From Aliarcobacter cryaerophilus (GTDB taxonomy: Bacteria > Campylobacterota > Campylobacteria > Campylobacterales > Arcobacteraceae), in NCBI RefSeq assembly GCF_014352935.1, contig NZ_CP060694.1, positions 1,860,001-1,924,000 of the forward strand: a stretch of DNA of 64,000 nt. The letters run 5' to 3'. Shown piece by piece: positions 46,583-55,420 of this stretch (position 1 is its first letter; each line of letters opens with the position of its first letter). The notes below the pieces were generated by a model. It was not told the DNA's origin and searched no databases. It saw only the letters and a list, made by a program, of their open reading frames with translations. The translations under genes and the position numbers were made by a program.

Positions 46583-47125
46583 ATGGCAAAAATTTTAGTT
46601 CCAATAGCAAATGGATTTGAAGAGATAGAGGCAATTTCAGTTATTGATATTTGCAGAAGAGCCGGAATAGAAGTTGTGACTGCTGGAGTTGAAGATAAAG
46701 TTTTAATTGGTGCTCATAATATAAAAATTGAGATGGATAAGAAAATTGATGAAGTAAAATCAAGTGATTTTGATATGATAGTTCTTCCAGGTGGTCTTCC
46801 AAATGCTTTTACTTTGGCTGAAGATAAAGACGTTCAAAGACTTTTAAAAGAGTTTGAAGAGAAAAACAAAAAAATTGGAGCTATTTGTGCAGCGCCTTAT
46901 GCACTTCACAAAGCAGGAGTTTTAAATCAAAACTATACTTGCTATCCAAGTTTTGAAAAAAAGATAAAAGATACTGGCTACCATGATGATAAAAATGTGG
47001 TTACTGATAATAATGTAATCACATCAAGAGGACCAGCAACTGCTATTGATTTTGCACTTGAAATTGTAAAAACTTTAAAAGGTAATGATATTTATCACCA
47101 AATTAAAACAGGTCTTCTAGCATAA
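46583..47125 (+). CDS. DJ-1/PfpI-family protein (ThiJ-like)
   Basis: The 180-residue cytoplasmic protein matches DJ-1/ThiJ: MAKILVPIANGFEEIEAISV with the Glu, VLPGGLPNAFTLAED, and the nucleophile elbow GAICAAPYALHKAG (Cys102). It has YPSFEKKIKDTGY and ITSRGPATAIDFALEIV. Such proteins protect against carbonyl or oxidative damage (deglycase or related chemistry debated). It is under the structured leader at 46463-46582, also shared with mrp, and ends in a strong terminator. Confidence 0.93.
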   Translation: MAKILVPIANGFEEIEAISVIDICRRAGIEVVTAGVEDKVLIGAHNIKIEMDKKIDEVKSSDFDMIVLPGGLPNAFTLAEDKDVQRLLKEFEEKNKKIGAICAAPYALHKAGVLNQNYTCYPSFEKKIKDTGYHDDKNVVTDNNVITSRGPATAIDFALEIVKTLKGNDIYHQIKTGLLA

Positions 47126-47160
47126 GTTTGTAAGCCTTTATTTAAGGCTTACAAACTTTT
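47124..47160 (+). terminator. Terminator after DJ-1/PfpI gene
   Basis: AAGTTTGTAAGCCTT-TATTT-AAGGCTTACAAACTT, perfect 15-bp stem with T run (TTTT), starting at the stop codon. Confidence 0.85.
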
Positions 47161-47227
47161 AATTACTTCAAAAACAAATTTTAGATAGAATCTTTAGTTA
47201 AAAAATAAAATAGAAGATTTATAAAAT

Positions 47228-50200
47228 ATGTCACAAATACCACAATTTACACATTTACACTTACATACAGAATATTCACTACTTGATGGTGCAAATAAAA
47301 TAAAACCTCTTGCAAAAAAACTAAAAGAGTTTGGCATGAAAAGTGTTGCTATGACTGACCATGGAAATATGTTTGGAGCAATAGACTTTTATAATGCAAT
47401 GAAAAATGAAGGGATAAAACCAATCATTGGAATGGAAGCATATATTCACAATAGCGAAGATTTAGGAGATAAAACAAATAGACAAAGATTTCACTTATGC
47501 TTATATGCAAAAGATGAGATAGGTTATAAAAATCTTATGTATCTTAGTTCTCAAGCCTATATAAATGGGTTTTACTACTATCCTAGAATAAATAAAGAAC
47601 TTCTAAGAAACCATTCTGAAGGTCTTGTTTGTAGTGCTGCTTGTTTACAAGGAGAGGTAAACTGGCATCTAAATACTCAAAATGAACGAAATGTTAAAAA
47701 TGGTGCAAAAGGTTATGAAGAGGCAAAAAAAATAGCACTTGAATACAAAGAGATATTTGGTGATGATTTTTATTTAGAAATTATGAGGCACGGTATTGGT
47801 GATCAACTTTTTGTTGATGACCAGATTTTAAGAATCTCTGCTGAAACTGGAATAAAAGTAGTTGCAACAAATGATACTCACTATTTAGAACAAAAAGATG
47901 CCGATGCTCATGAAGCATTTATGTGTATTGCTATGAATAAACTCTATGATGATCCAAATAGATTAAGACATAGTGTTCATGAGTTTTACTTAAAATCTCA
48001 AGAACAAATTTATAAGCTCTATGCAGATATTCCTGAAGCTATAGAAGCTACTCAAGAAATAGCTGACAAATGTAATCTTACAATCAAGCTAGGAAATCCA
48101 ACTCCACCAAACTTTAAATTTACAAGAGATAAATTAAAAGAATTAAATATAGATATTCCTGAACCACAAAATGAGTACTCTTTAGAAAATGATAAGGTTT
48201 TATTTGCATTTGAGTGCAGAAAAGGTTTAGAAGATAGATTAAAACTAGTTCCACAAAATAAACATCAAGAGTATAAAGATAGATTAGAAACAGAAATCGA
48301 AATAATTAATAATATGAAATTCCCAGGATATATGTTAATCGTTTGGGATTTTGTGAAAGTTGCAAAAGATATGCAAATTCCTGTAGGTCCAGGAAGAGGA
48401 TCGGCTGCTGGAAGTTTAGTTGCATATAGTCTTAAAATTACGGATATTGACCCTATTCCTTATGGATTACTTTTTGAGCGATTTTTAAATCCAGAGCGGG
48501 TAAGTATGCCCGATATTGATATGGACTTTTGCCAAAGCCGTCGTGGTGAAATTATCGATTATGTTGTAAATCAATATGGACGAGCAAACGTTGCACAAAT
48601 TATAACTTTTGGTAAACTTTTGGCAAAAGGAGTTATACGAGATGTTGCAAGAGTTTTAGATATGCCTTATGCAAAAGCTGATGCTATGGCAAAACTAATT
48701 CCAGATGAGTTAGGAATAGATTTAAAAAACTCTTGGGAGAAAGAGCCAAAAATCAAAGAACTTTGCGAAACAGATCCCCTTGCAGCTAGAGTTTGGGAAT
48801 ATGCTCTTGCTTTAGAGGGATTAAATAGAAATGCTGGAACTCATGCAGCTGGAGTGGTTATCTCAAATGAACCACTTTGGAATAAAACTCCACTTTTTAA
48901 ACCAAGCGGGCTTGATACCCTTGCAACTCAATACAATGGAAAATATATTGAAGATGTAGACTTAATTAAATTCGACTTTCTTGGACTTAAAACCCTCACA
49001 GTTATTGATGAAGCTTTAAAACTAATAGAACAAAGACATGGTAGAAAAATAGATTTTGCAACTATTGATGTAAATGATAAAGGTGTTTATGATTTAATCC
49101 AAACAGGAGATACTTTAGGACTATTTCAAATAGAATCTGATGGTATGCAAGATTTATGTAAAAGATTAAAACCATCAAATTTTGAGGATATTGTAGCCGT
49201 TCTTGCACTTTATAGACCAGGACCTATGGAATCTGGAATGCTAAATGACTTTATAGAGAGAAAACACGGGCGTGCAAAAATTGATTACTTCCATGATGAA
49301 CTAGAAATTGCACTAAAACCTATTTTAGAAAATACTTATGGAGTTATTGTTTATCAAGAGCAAGTTATGCAAATTGTTCAAAGTGTTGGAGGTTTTTCGC
49401 TTGGAGGAGCCGATTTAGTAAGACGAGCAATGGGTAAAAAAATCAAAGAGGAGATGGATAAGCTAAAAGGTCAATTTGCTTCTGGTGCAGAGCAAAAAGG
49501 ATTTACAAAAGCCTATGCAGAGGAACTTTTTGATTTGATTGTAAAATTTGCTGGATATGGATTTAATAAATCTCACTCAGCAGCTTATGCTTTAATAACA
49601 TTCTATACATCATACTTAAAATGTTACTATCCAGCAGAATTTATGGCTGCTTTACTAACTTTGGAAAAAGATAATACAGATAAAGTTGTAAGATATGTTG
49701 ATGAAGTAAAAAGATTAGGACTTGAGCTGTTTGCTCCTGATATAAATAAATCTGATTTAGTATTTTCAGCAAGAGTTGTAGATAATAGAGAAGTTGTTAT
49801 GTTTGGAATGGGCGCAATTAAAGGTGCTGGAGATGTTGCTATAAACTCAATATTAAATGCAAGAGAAGATGGAGATTTTAAAAATCTATCAGACTTTGTA
49901 TCAAGAATAGATGCTAGTAAAGTTAATAAAAGAGTTATAGAATCTTTAGCAAAAGCAGGAGTTTTTGATAGTTTTGGATACTCAAGAAATGCACTTCTAA
50001 GTCAAATAGAAAAAATAGTTGATGGCGCTTCAAAAGCTTCAAATGCAAAAAAAATGTCATCTGGTTCTTTGTTTGGAGATAGTACAGAGCTTACAAATAT
50101 AGAAATTGAACTTGATAATTTGCCTGAATATTCAAAAAAAGAGATTTTAGAACTTGAAAAAGCGAGTCTTGGTTTTTATGTTTCAGGTCATCCTCTTGAT

Positions 50201-50791
50201 GAATACAAAGATAAAATAGAAAAGATAAACTACACTTTATCTTCACAAATAGATGAAATAGCAGATGGTAGCCAGATTTTAATTGTTGGAAAAATTGAAA
50301 CAATATCTGAGAAAATATCAAAAAAAGGTTCTAAATTTGGAATTGTATCAATTTTGGATTTTCATGGAACTGTTGAATTTATGCTTTTTGAAGATAAATT
50401 AAAAGAACTTCAAGAGAATTTTGATTTAAATGAACCAATAGCTTTTAAAGTTAGAATCTCAAAAAATGACCAATTTACAAGAATGAGTGTTTTAAAAATA
50501 GAGACTATTTTTGATGCCCAAAAAGAGAAAATAAAAATTAAGGCAAAAGAGATAGAAGAGCCAACTTTGACTGTAGCTCTTCCATTTTCAGAAGATGAAA
50601 ACTCTATTTATAGTTTATTTGATTTAATAATAAATAATCAAGGAAAAAGAGAGCTAAAGATAATAATAAAATCCAAATTAGCAGACCTAGAGCTTGAAAG
50701 TGGTATAAAAGTATCAAATGCTGTTGAAAAACTAATTCACAATATAAAAGGAGCATATATAATAGATGATGAAAATTCTATTAACAAATGA
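47228..50791 (+). CDS. dnaE: DNA polymerase III alpha subunit
   Basis: Replicative polymerase, 1187 residues. N-terminal PHP domain: HLHTEYSLLDGANK, TDHGNMFGA. The polymerase palm has GPGRGSAAGSLVAYSL and the catalytic PDIDMDFCQSRRGEI. The fingers carry FQIESDGMQDLCKRLKP and the region YRPGPMESGML; helix-hairpin-helix and OB segments follow (ILIVGKIETISEKISKKG). Length is typical. surE starts inside its last codons (26-nt overlap). Confidence 0.97.
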   Translation: MSQIPQFTHLHLHTEYSLLDGANKIKPLAKKLKEFGMKSVAMTDHGNMFGAIDFYNAMKNEGIKPIIGMEAYIHNSEDLGDKTNRQRFHLCLYAKDEIGYKNLMYLSSQAYINGFYYYPRINKELLRNHSEGLVCSAACLQGEVNWHLNTQNERNVKNGAKGYEEAKKIALEYKEIFGDDFYLEIMRHGIGDQLFVDDQILRISAETGIKVVATNDTHYLEQKDADAHEAFMCIAMNKLYDDPNRLRHSVHEFYLKSQEQIYKLYADIPEAIEATQEIADKCNLTIKLGNPTPPNFKFTRDKLKELNIDIPEPQNEYSLENDKVLFAFECRKGLEDRLKLVPQNKHQEYKDRLETEIEIINNMKFPGYMLIVWDFVKVAKDMQIPVGPGRGSAAGSLVAYSLKITDIDPIPYGLLFERFLNPERVSMPDIDMDFCQSRRGEIIDYVVNQYGRANVAQIITFGKLLAKGVIRDVARVLDMPYAKADAMAKLIPDELGIDLKNSWEKEPKIKELCETDPLAARVWEYALALEGLNRNAGTHAAGVVISNEPLWNKTPLFKPSGLDTLATQYNGKYIEDVDLIKFDFLGLKTLTVIDEALKLIEQRHGRKIDFATIDVNDKGVYDLIQTGDTLGLFQIESDGMQDLCKRLKPSNFEDIVAVLALYRPGPMESGMLNDFIERKHGRAKIDYFHDELEIALKPILENTYGVIVYQEQVMQIVQSVGGFSLGGADLVRRAMGKKIKEEMDKLKGQFASGAEQKGFTKAYAEELFDLIVKFAGYGFNKSHSAAYALITFYTSYLKCYYPAEFMAALLTLEKDNTDKVVRYVDEVKRLGLELFAPDINKSDLVFSARVVDNREVVMFGMGAIKGAGDVAINSILNAREDGDFKNLSDFVSRIDASKVNKRVIESLAKAGVFDSFGYSRNALLSQIEKIVDGASKASNAKKMSSGSLFGDSTELTNIEIELDNLPEYSKKEILELEKASLGFYVSGHPLDEYKDKIEKINYTLSSQIDEIADGSQILIVGKIETISEKISKKGSKFGIVSILDFHGTVEFMLFEDKLKELQENFDLNEPIAFKVRISKNDQFTRMSVLKIETIFDAQKEKIKIKAKEIEEPTLTVALPFSEDENSIYSLFDLIINNQGKRELKIIIKSKLADLELESGIKVSNAVEKLIHNIKGAYIIDDENSINK

Positions 50792-51554
50792 TGATGGATA
50801 TGATGCCGTAGGACTTAAAGCTTTAATAAAAGCTTTAACACCAATAGCAAAAGTAATGGTAGTAGCACCTGCAAAAAATAAATCTGCATGTGGTCACTCT
50901 TTAACTTTAGATAAGCCATTACGACTTATAAGCGTTGATGATGAATACTATAAAATAGATGATGCAACACCAACAGATTGTATATACTTATCTTTAGGTC
51001 ACCTTTTTAAAAATGGTTACCGACCTGATTTAGTAATAAGCGGTATAAATATTGGTGCAAATATGGGAGAAGATATCACATATAGTGGAACAGCAAGTGC
51101 TGCAATGGAGGCTGTAATTCATGGAGTTCCAGCAATTGCCATATCTCAAGTTTGTAAAGATATGTGCAGAAGTATTGTTGTTGATTGGGATTTTGAGCTA
51201 GCTTGTAAGGTAATTTTAGATCTTATAGCTAGAATAAAAAATGGCTCTTTCCCACTAGCTGAAAGAAAGTTTTTAAATGTTAATATTCCACCTTTAAAAG
51301 TAAAAGATTGCAAAGGTGTAAAAATCACAAAAGCTGGATATAGAGAGTATGGAAATGATGCACATAGACATACAAATCCAAGAGGTGAAGAGTATTATTG
51401 GATAGGACTTCATCCATTAAGATGGAAACCTAGTCTTGATAGTTCTTGTGACTTTGAAGCTATAAAAGATGGCTATGTATCAATCAGTCCAATAATGCTA
51501 GATATGACATCTCATAGCGATATCAAAAATTTGGAAAATTGGCTAGAAAAATAA
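50766..51554 (+). CDS. surE: 5'/3'-nucleotidase SurE
   Basis: Metal-dependent nucleotidase for 5'- and 3'-nucleotides, 262 residues. Motifs: MKILLTNDDGYDAVGLKALI, ATPTDCIYLSL, ISGINIGANMGEDITYSGTASAAMEA, FLNVNIPP, and the late TDREAI-like YVSISPIMLD. The start at 50766 gives MMK; an equally valid ATG is one codon later. AAGGAG at 50748-50753 lies in dnaE, and the 26-nt overlap suggests coupled translation. Confidence 0.95.
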   Translation: MMKILLTNDDGYDAVGLKALIKALTPIAKVMVVAPAKNKSACGHSLTLDKPLRLISVDDEYYKIDDATPTDCIYLSLGHLFKNGYRPDLVISGINIGANMGEDITYSGTASAAMEAVIHGVPAIAISQVCKDMCRSIVVDWDFELACKVILDLIARIKNGSFPLAERKFLNVNIPPLKVKDCKGVKITKAGYREYGNDAHRHTNPRGEEYYWIGLHPLRWKPSLDSSCDFEAIKDGYVSISPIMLDMTSHSDIKNLENWLEK

Positions 51555-51586
51555 AAAACAAAAATTAAACAAAGGAAAGTCAAACT

Positions 51587-51850
51587 ATGAATTTCACAAA
51601 TTCAATTACAAAACATATAACAAAACTTGTAGGAACTCTAAAAAGTGAAGATGAACTTCAAGAAGTATTAAAAAGAAAATTTACAAAAAGAGAGTACAAA
51701 ACTTTCATAGCTTTTGAAGAGGGTAAAAATATAGATGAAATAAAAACTATTTTAAAAGAAGAAGATACAAAAGAGGTAGAAAAAATCTACCAAACTGCTA
51801 TTAAAAAGTTAAATCAAGAGATTTTTAAAAGGGAGTTAGTAGATTTATAA
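51587..51850 (+). CDS. Small helical protein, unknown function
   Basis: The 87-residue product is wholly helical and basic. The segment FTKREYKTFIAFEEGKNIDEI to the KIYQTAIKKL end resembles the helix-turn-helix of sigma-factor region 4 or related DNA-binding domains. I do not recognise the family, so DNA binding is a guess. It has AAAGGAAAG upstream, is 32 nt after surE and faces the DUF493 gene. Confidence 0.6.
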   Translation: MNFTNSITKHITKLVGTLKSEDELQEVLKRKFTKREYKTFIAFEEGKNIDEIKTILKEEDTKEVEKIYQTAIKKLNQEIFKRELVDL

Positions 51851-51854
51851 AAAT

Positions 51855-52118
51855 CTACAACACCATTTTTATATCACTGTGCTCACCTAATAGTCTAAAA
51901 ATCTCAGTTCTATCATCATCATTGTGTACTAGCATCTCCAAACTATAACTTTTGAATTTACCTTTTGAACTAGTTTTTGATGGTTTTAAGTTATGTTCTC
52001 GTTCAAAAATAACCTCTTTTACACATTTTTTAATATTACAAGTTTCCAAAACAACAAGTTTGTATTCCCAACTACAAGGGTAGTTTAACTCTAATTTTTT
52101 ATCACTTAAATCTATCAT
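51855..52118 (-). CDS. DUF493 (YbeD-like) protein
   Basis: The 87-residue product has the DUF493/YbeD pattern: [13 protein letters not shown] (E. coli YbeD has FPCDFPIKVIG-type residues) and [15 protein letters not shown] followed by an alpha/beta tail. The family is a small ferredoxin-like fold with an unknown role. Its start overlaps the moaC stop by 4 nt. Confidence 0.8.
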   Translation of the reverse strand: MIDLSDKKLELNYPCSWEYKLVVLETCNIKKCVKEVIFEREHNLKPSKTSSKGKFKSYSLEMLVHNDDDRTEIFRLLGEHSDIKMVL

Positions 52119-52585
52119 CTTTTAAAATCTCCACTTTTTCCACCGCTTTTACTTTCAAGCTGAATATCTGAAATTATCATACTTTTATCAATAGCCTTTA
52201 CCATATCATAAATTGTAAGAAGTCCAACACTAACACCTGTTAAAGCTTCCATCTCAACACCTGTTTGCCCATTTAATTTTGCTGTAACAAAAAGTTTAAA
52301 ACTATTTGTTTGTGGTAACTCTTCTATATCACAATTAATTCCACTCAAAAGTAAAGGATGGCACATAGGTATTAATTCGCTTGTCTTTTTTGTCCCCATA
52401 ATTGCCGCTATTACGGCTGTTTGCAAAACTGGACCTTTTTTAACAACATTTCCAATAATTGCATCATAAGCCTCTTTACTCATAGTAATCTTTCCACTTG
52501 CAACTGCAATTCTATGTGTCTCATTTTTTCCTGAAACATCTACCATTTTTGGTCTATTATTATCATCAATATGTGTTAAATTCAT
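52115..52585 (-). CDS. moaC: Cyclic pyranopterin monophosphate synthase
   Basis: Second step of molybdenum cofactor synthesis, 156 residues. Motifs: [37 protein letters not shown] and [29 protein letters not shown], with the catalytic Lys/Asp. Length normal. It overlaps the DUF493 gene by 4 nt (ATGA), so the two are cotranslated. No other moa gene is nearby. Confidence 0.96.
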   Translation of the reverse strand: MNLTHIDDNNRPKMVDVSGKNETHRIAVASGKITMSKEAYDAIIGNVVKKGPVLQTAVIAAIMGTKKTSELIPMCHPLLLSGINCDIEELPQTNSFKLFVTAKLNGQTGVEMEALTGVSVGLLTIYDMVKAIDKSMIISDIQLESKSGGKSGDFKR

Positions 52586-52699
52586 AATATATTCCTTAAT
52601 ATTTAAAAAAATTATTCTATTCTAATATAGATTAAATAGGAATTAAGTTTATTTAATTATAATCCAAGCTCAAATTTAAAAAGAAAGTGGGTGATTTTA

Positions 52700-52912
52700 G
52701 TGCCAGGCATTAAAGTTAGAGATAATGAATCTTTTGACGAAGCGTATAGAAGATTTAAAAAGCAATGTGATAGAAACCTTATAGTTACAGAAACAAGAGC
52801 TAGAAGATATTTTGAACCAATGACTGAAATCAGAAAAAAACAAAAAATTTCTGCTAGAAAGAAAATGCTTAAAAAATTATATATGCTTAGAAGATACGAA
52901 TCTAGATTATAA
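52700..52912 (+). CDS. rpsU: 30S ribosomal protein S21
   Basis: The 70-residue product matches epsilonproteobacterial S21: [40 protein letters not shown] and [13 protein letters not shown]. The start is GTG 52700, chosen because the family begins at MPGIKV. A GTG three codons upstream would add three non-conserved residues. GGGTGAT lies about 5 nt upstream. It is followed by a terminator. Confidence 0.95.
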   Translation: MPGIKVRDNESFDEAYRRFKKQCDRNLIVTETRARRYFEPMTEIRKKQKISARKKMLKKLYMLRRYESRL

Positions 52913-52931
52913 GATTTATTATTTTCCAAGT

Positions 52932-52964
52932 AAAAGCCCAGTTCCTAGGAATTGGGCTTTTTTT
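52932..52964 (+). terminator. Terminator after rpsU
   Basis: AAAAGCCCAGTTCC / GGAATTGGGCTTTT stem (one G-U pair) followed by T7. It also stops minus-strand zupT transcription (stop at 52967). Confidence 0.85.
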
Positions 52965-52966
52965 AT

Positions 52967-53812
52967 TTAGATTAACTTAAACAACACTAGACTAATAGCC
53001 ATAACAAACATTCCCAAAGAAATCCCAACTATTGTTGTGTGAGCATTTCCATAGACTCTTGAAGCTGGTAAAAGCTCATCAAAAGAGATATAAACCATAA
53101 TTCCAGCAACAATTCCAAAAACAATTGCCAAAGTAGCATCTCCCATAAAAGGAAGAAGCAAGAAAAATCCAACAACAGCACCAAGAGGTTCAGCTAGTCC
53201 TGAAAGTGTTGCATACCAAAATGCTTTTTTCTTCTCTCCAGTTGCGTGATAGATTGGTAAAGATACTGCCATTCCTTCTGGAATATTGTGAATAGCTATT
53301 GCAAATGCAATTGTAATACCAACTGTTGGGTTTTCTAAAGCTGAAACAAATGTAGCAAAACCTTCTGGAAAGTTGTGAATTGCTATTGCGATTGCTGTGA
53401 AAATTCCTGTTCTTCTTAGCTTTGAATTTCTTATTAGTGATGATTTTGTATCTGGTTTTAACTCTTGAAGCTGATTGTCGCTTTTTGGTTCGTGTGGATT
53501 TAAATCTTCTGGAATTACTTTATCTATGAAGGCTGTTAAAATTATTCCTATAAAAAAGCAAATTATTGTTAAAAATTCTCCTGTAATAGGATTTTCATAA
53601 AGATTGGTAAAAGATTCTCTTGATTTAACTAAAATCTCCATAAAAGATACATAAATCATAACTCCAGCTGAAAACCCCATACCAATTGATAAAATAAAGT
53701 AGTTATCTTTTTTTGAGAAAAATGCCAAAATAGCACCAATAGATGTAGCAAATCCTGCGAAAAAAGTTAGCATTGCAGCAAAAAGAAAGGTTTCAAGTGA
53801 GATGTCTTGCAT
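52967..53812 (-). CDS. zupT: ZIP-family zinc transporter
   Basis: The 281-residue inner-membrane protein has about eight hydrophobic segments and the ZIP signatures AIAIHNFPEGFATFVSAL and AIAIHNIPEGMAVSLPIY, the metal-transport His/Glu pairs. A variable His-poor loop (ITPVIPEDLNPHEPKSDN region) separates early and late helices. ZupT takes up zinc, iron and other divalent metals. A TATAAT promoter lies at 53845-53850. The broken toxin gene lies beyond it. Confidence 0.92.
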   Translation of the reverse strand: MQDISLETFLFAAMLTFFAGFATSIGAILAFFSKKDNYFILSIGMGFSAGVMIYVSFMEILVKSRESFTNLYENPITGEFLTIICFFIGIILTAFIDKVIPEDLNPHEPKSDNQLQELKPDTKSSLIRNSKLRRTGIFTAIAIAIHNFPEGFATFVSALENPTVGITIAFAIAIHNIPEGMAVSLPIYHATGEKKKAFWYATLSGLAEPLGAVVGFFLLLPFMGDATLAIVFGIVAGIMVYISFDELLPASRVYGNAHTTIVGISLGMFVMAISLVLFKLI

Positions 53813-53844
53813 AAATTACCTATGATTTATTTTTTAAAATTTGG

Positions 53845-53850
53845 ATTATA
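53845..53850 (-). promoter_or_regulatory. zupT: -10 box (TATAAT) for zupT
   Basis: Minus-strand ATATGATATAATCC, extended -10 and TATAAT, 33 nt upstream of the zupT ATG. The same ATATGATATAATC core recurs in the promoters at 54397 and 55975. Confidence 0.5.
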
Positions 53851-53856
53851 TCATAT

Positions 53857-54131
53857 TTAAAATAGGTTATTTTTATATTTATTTATACCAATAATTATAA
53901 TTTCATTTTTACTTTCATAAATTTTATAAGGGATTACATACCCCCATAAATATTAAATCTCTGATGTTATCATCACTAAAATATATTGATTTTCTACACT
54001 TAAAAGGCATATTTGCTAAGTTATCTATTTGATTATTTAAATTGTTTGGCTCTACCAAAACTATCTTTAGCAATAAACTCTAAAATAGATTGAAGTTTTA
54101 AAATATATTTTTCATCTCTGATTATTGTCAT
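53857..54131 (-). pseudogene. Broken RelE/ParE-type toxin gene
   Basis: The minus-strand reading starts at ATG 54131 and begins MTIIRDEKYILKLQSILEF, a RelE/ParE-type N-terminus, but stops after 32 residues. A different frame then continues without interruption as NNLNNQIDNLANMPFKCRKS and IYFSDDNIRDLIFMG. At a run of five G (plus-strand CCCCC 53941-53945) the sense shifts again into YVIPYKIYESKNEIIIIGIN, ending at TAA 53857-53859. Joined, these give a toxin of about 90 residues of the usual length and motif order, so two frameshifts have inactivated it. It overlaps the antitoxin gene upstream (54112-54369). Confidence 0.8.
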
Positions 54132-54369
54132 ATTTTTGCTCTAATTTTTTCATAAAATCGTTCATCTCTTTTTGATATGCGTCTTGCGTAAAAAGTTTTG
54201 TTTTATTACTCTCAATATCTTCTAAACATTGGTTAAAATATAGTTTAGATTGCTCAAAATCATTATCTTTTATTTCAAGGTTTTTTATCATTCCATTTTT
54301 TAAGTTTTTAATAATAGTCATAAATGTTTCAAAATTTTTTTCATCTATTTGCAGTTGTATAGTTTTCAT
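54112..54369 (-). CDS. Antitoxin of a degraded toxin-antitoxin pair
   Basis: The 85-residue product (MKTIQLQIDEKNFETFMTII start; Lys/Asp/Glu-rich with FMKKLEQKYDNNQR tail) overlaps the start of the broken toxin by 20 nt in the order antitoxin-toxin. This, with the N-terminal beta strand and short helical C-terminus, fits a RelB/Phd-class antitoxin. It is intact although its toxin is broken. Its promoter and leader are nearly identical to those of the second antitoxin (55711). Confidence 0.75.
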   Translation of the reverse strand: MKTIQLQIDEKNFETFMTIIKNLKNGMIKNLEIKDNDFEQSKLYFNQCLEDIESNKTKLFTQDAYQKEMNDFMKKLEQKYDNNQR

Positions 54370-54382
54370 AAAAAATCCTTTT

Positions 54383-54418
54383 AAATTAAGTTGCTGATTA
54401 TATCATATTTGATTTTTA
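54383..54418 (-). repeat. Promoter-leader repeat, copy 1 (contains TATAAT at 54397-54402)
   Basis: A 36-nt block, on the minus strand TAAAAATCAAATATGA, TATAATCAGCAACTTAATTT, is identical to copy 2 at 55961-55996. It contains an extended -10 (TGATATAAT) and lies just upstream of the antitoxin ATG, with AAAAGGA following. It overlaps the stop codon of the RhuM gene. Confidence 0.75.
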
Positions 54419-55273
54419 CACTTTAAGCTTATTGAAAATATCATCTACATTTAAAGAGTTCAAACTCATCTTTGAAAAGGCAAACCATTTTTTACCCAAA
54501 TCTTTCAAACTAGCTCCCAAATGATAAATATCTTTTTTATCGATAATCAAAAATCTATCGTGGCTAGATTTAAAAGTTTTTAGAGAAATATTTTTATATT
54601 GTTTTGAATATTTTTCAAAATCTAGTTTTAGCTGTTTTGAAATTGTTGAAGTATAGATTGTGAAATTTATATTTGGATATTTAGAAAAAAGAGTAAAAAC
54701 TGTATCATCAATATAGTTATCTATCAAAACTATTTCACTCTTTGCAAGTTTTATTAAATCATTTACAAAACTGTAAGAATCGTAAATTTGTCCATCAAAA
54801 AAGATGTTTTGATTAAATTCCAAAGAGTTGTTTTTTATTTTTGATTTTATAAATTGCATATCATTTTCAAGTGCAAAAAGCCTTTGTTCTGTAATTTTGT
54901 GATTATTTATCGCATATCCATTTTGAATATAGTTTTTTAACACAGATGTTGCCCATTGTCTGAATTTTATTGCTTTAACGGAGTTTGTTCTGTATCCAAC
55001 AGATAAAACAATATCCAAATTATAATGCTCAATATTTCTTACAATATTTCTATTACCTTCTTTTTGAACTATTTCCAAAATGGAAACAGTTGAAAACTCA
55101 TTTAACTCATTATCTTTATAAATATTTTTAATATGCTTTGAAATAGCAGGAATTTTTACTCCAAAAACTTCAGCTATTTGCTTTTGTGTTAGCCAAATTG
55201 TTTCACTATCAACCGAAACTTTAAGTTCTAGTTCACCATCATTGTAAACCACTAAATTTGATAAATCTTGCAT
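54416..55273 (-). CDS. RhuM-family protein with phospholipase-D-like C-terminus
   Basis: The 285-residue product has an N-terminal RhuM (virulence RhuM) domain: ETIWLTQKQIAEVFGV, ISKHIKNIYKDNELN, NLDIVLSVGYRTNS, with a DNA-binding-like helix-turn-helix. The C-terminal part contains HDRFLIIDKKDIYHLGASLKDLG, a phospholipase-D-like active-site segment (HxxxxxxD rather than full HKD). The first half matches RhuM proteins from many bacteria and phages; the second half suggests nucleic-acid or nucleotide chemistry. The function is unknown. It lies between two toxin-antitoxin modules. Confidence 0.72.
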   Translation of the reverse strand: MQDLSNLVVYNDGELELKVSVDSETIWLTQKQIAEVFGVKIPAISKHIKNIYKDNELNEFSTVSILEIVQKEGNRNIVRNIEHYNLDIVLSVGYRTNSVKAIKFRQWATSVLKNYIQNGYAINNHKITEQRLFALENDMQFIKSKIKNNSLEFNQNIFFDGQIYDSYSFVNDLIKLAKSEIVLIDNYIDDTVFTLFSKYPNINFTIYTSTISKQLKLDFEKYSKQYKNISLKTFKSSHDRFLIIDKKDIYHLGASLKDLGKKWFAFSKMSLNSLNVDDIFNKLKV

Positions 55274-55355
55274 TTTGTTTCCTCTTTCTTGAAGATTTTT
55301 TAAATCTTAGCAAAAGAGAGTAAAAAGAGAAAGGAATATTACAATTTGTAATTAA

Positions 55356-55383
55356 ATTTGATTTTTATATTTTAAAGATTTTT
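55356..55383. repeat. Direct repeat flanking the toxin-antitoxin pair, copy 1
   Basis: ATTTGATTTTTATATT, TTAAAGATTTTT recurs at 55985-56011 with one A missing. Both copies are in the same orientation, on either side of the 55421-55944 pair, about 630 nt apart. Confidence 0.6.
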
Positions 55384-55407
55384 GTAGTTAAAGTTTACTA
55401 CAAAAAA
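55378..55407 (-). terminator. Probable terminator after the toxin gene
   Basis: TTTTTGTAGT and ACTACAAAAA form a 10-bp stem with an 8-nt loop downstream of the toxin (minus strand). The flanking T run is incomplete. Confidence 0.45.
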
Positions 55408-55420
55408 TACTAACAATTTT

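Noticed and set aside
50091-50321. Minus-strand frame inside dnaE
   Set aside because: Shadow of the dnaE coding frame with low-complexity Phe/Leu/Gln sequence.
53941-53945. G5 run as a classic phase-variation tract
   Set aside because: Campylobacter-type variable tracts are usually 8 or more G. Five is short, and the gene has a second independent frameshift.
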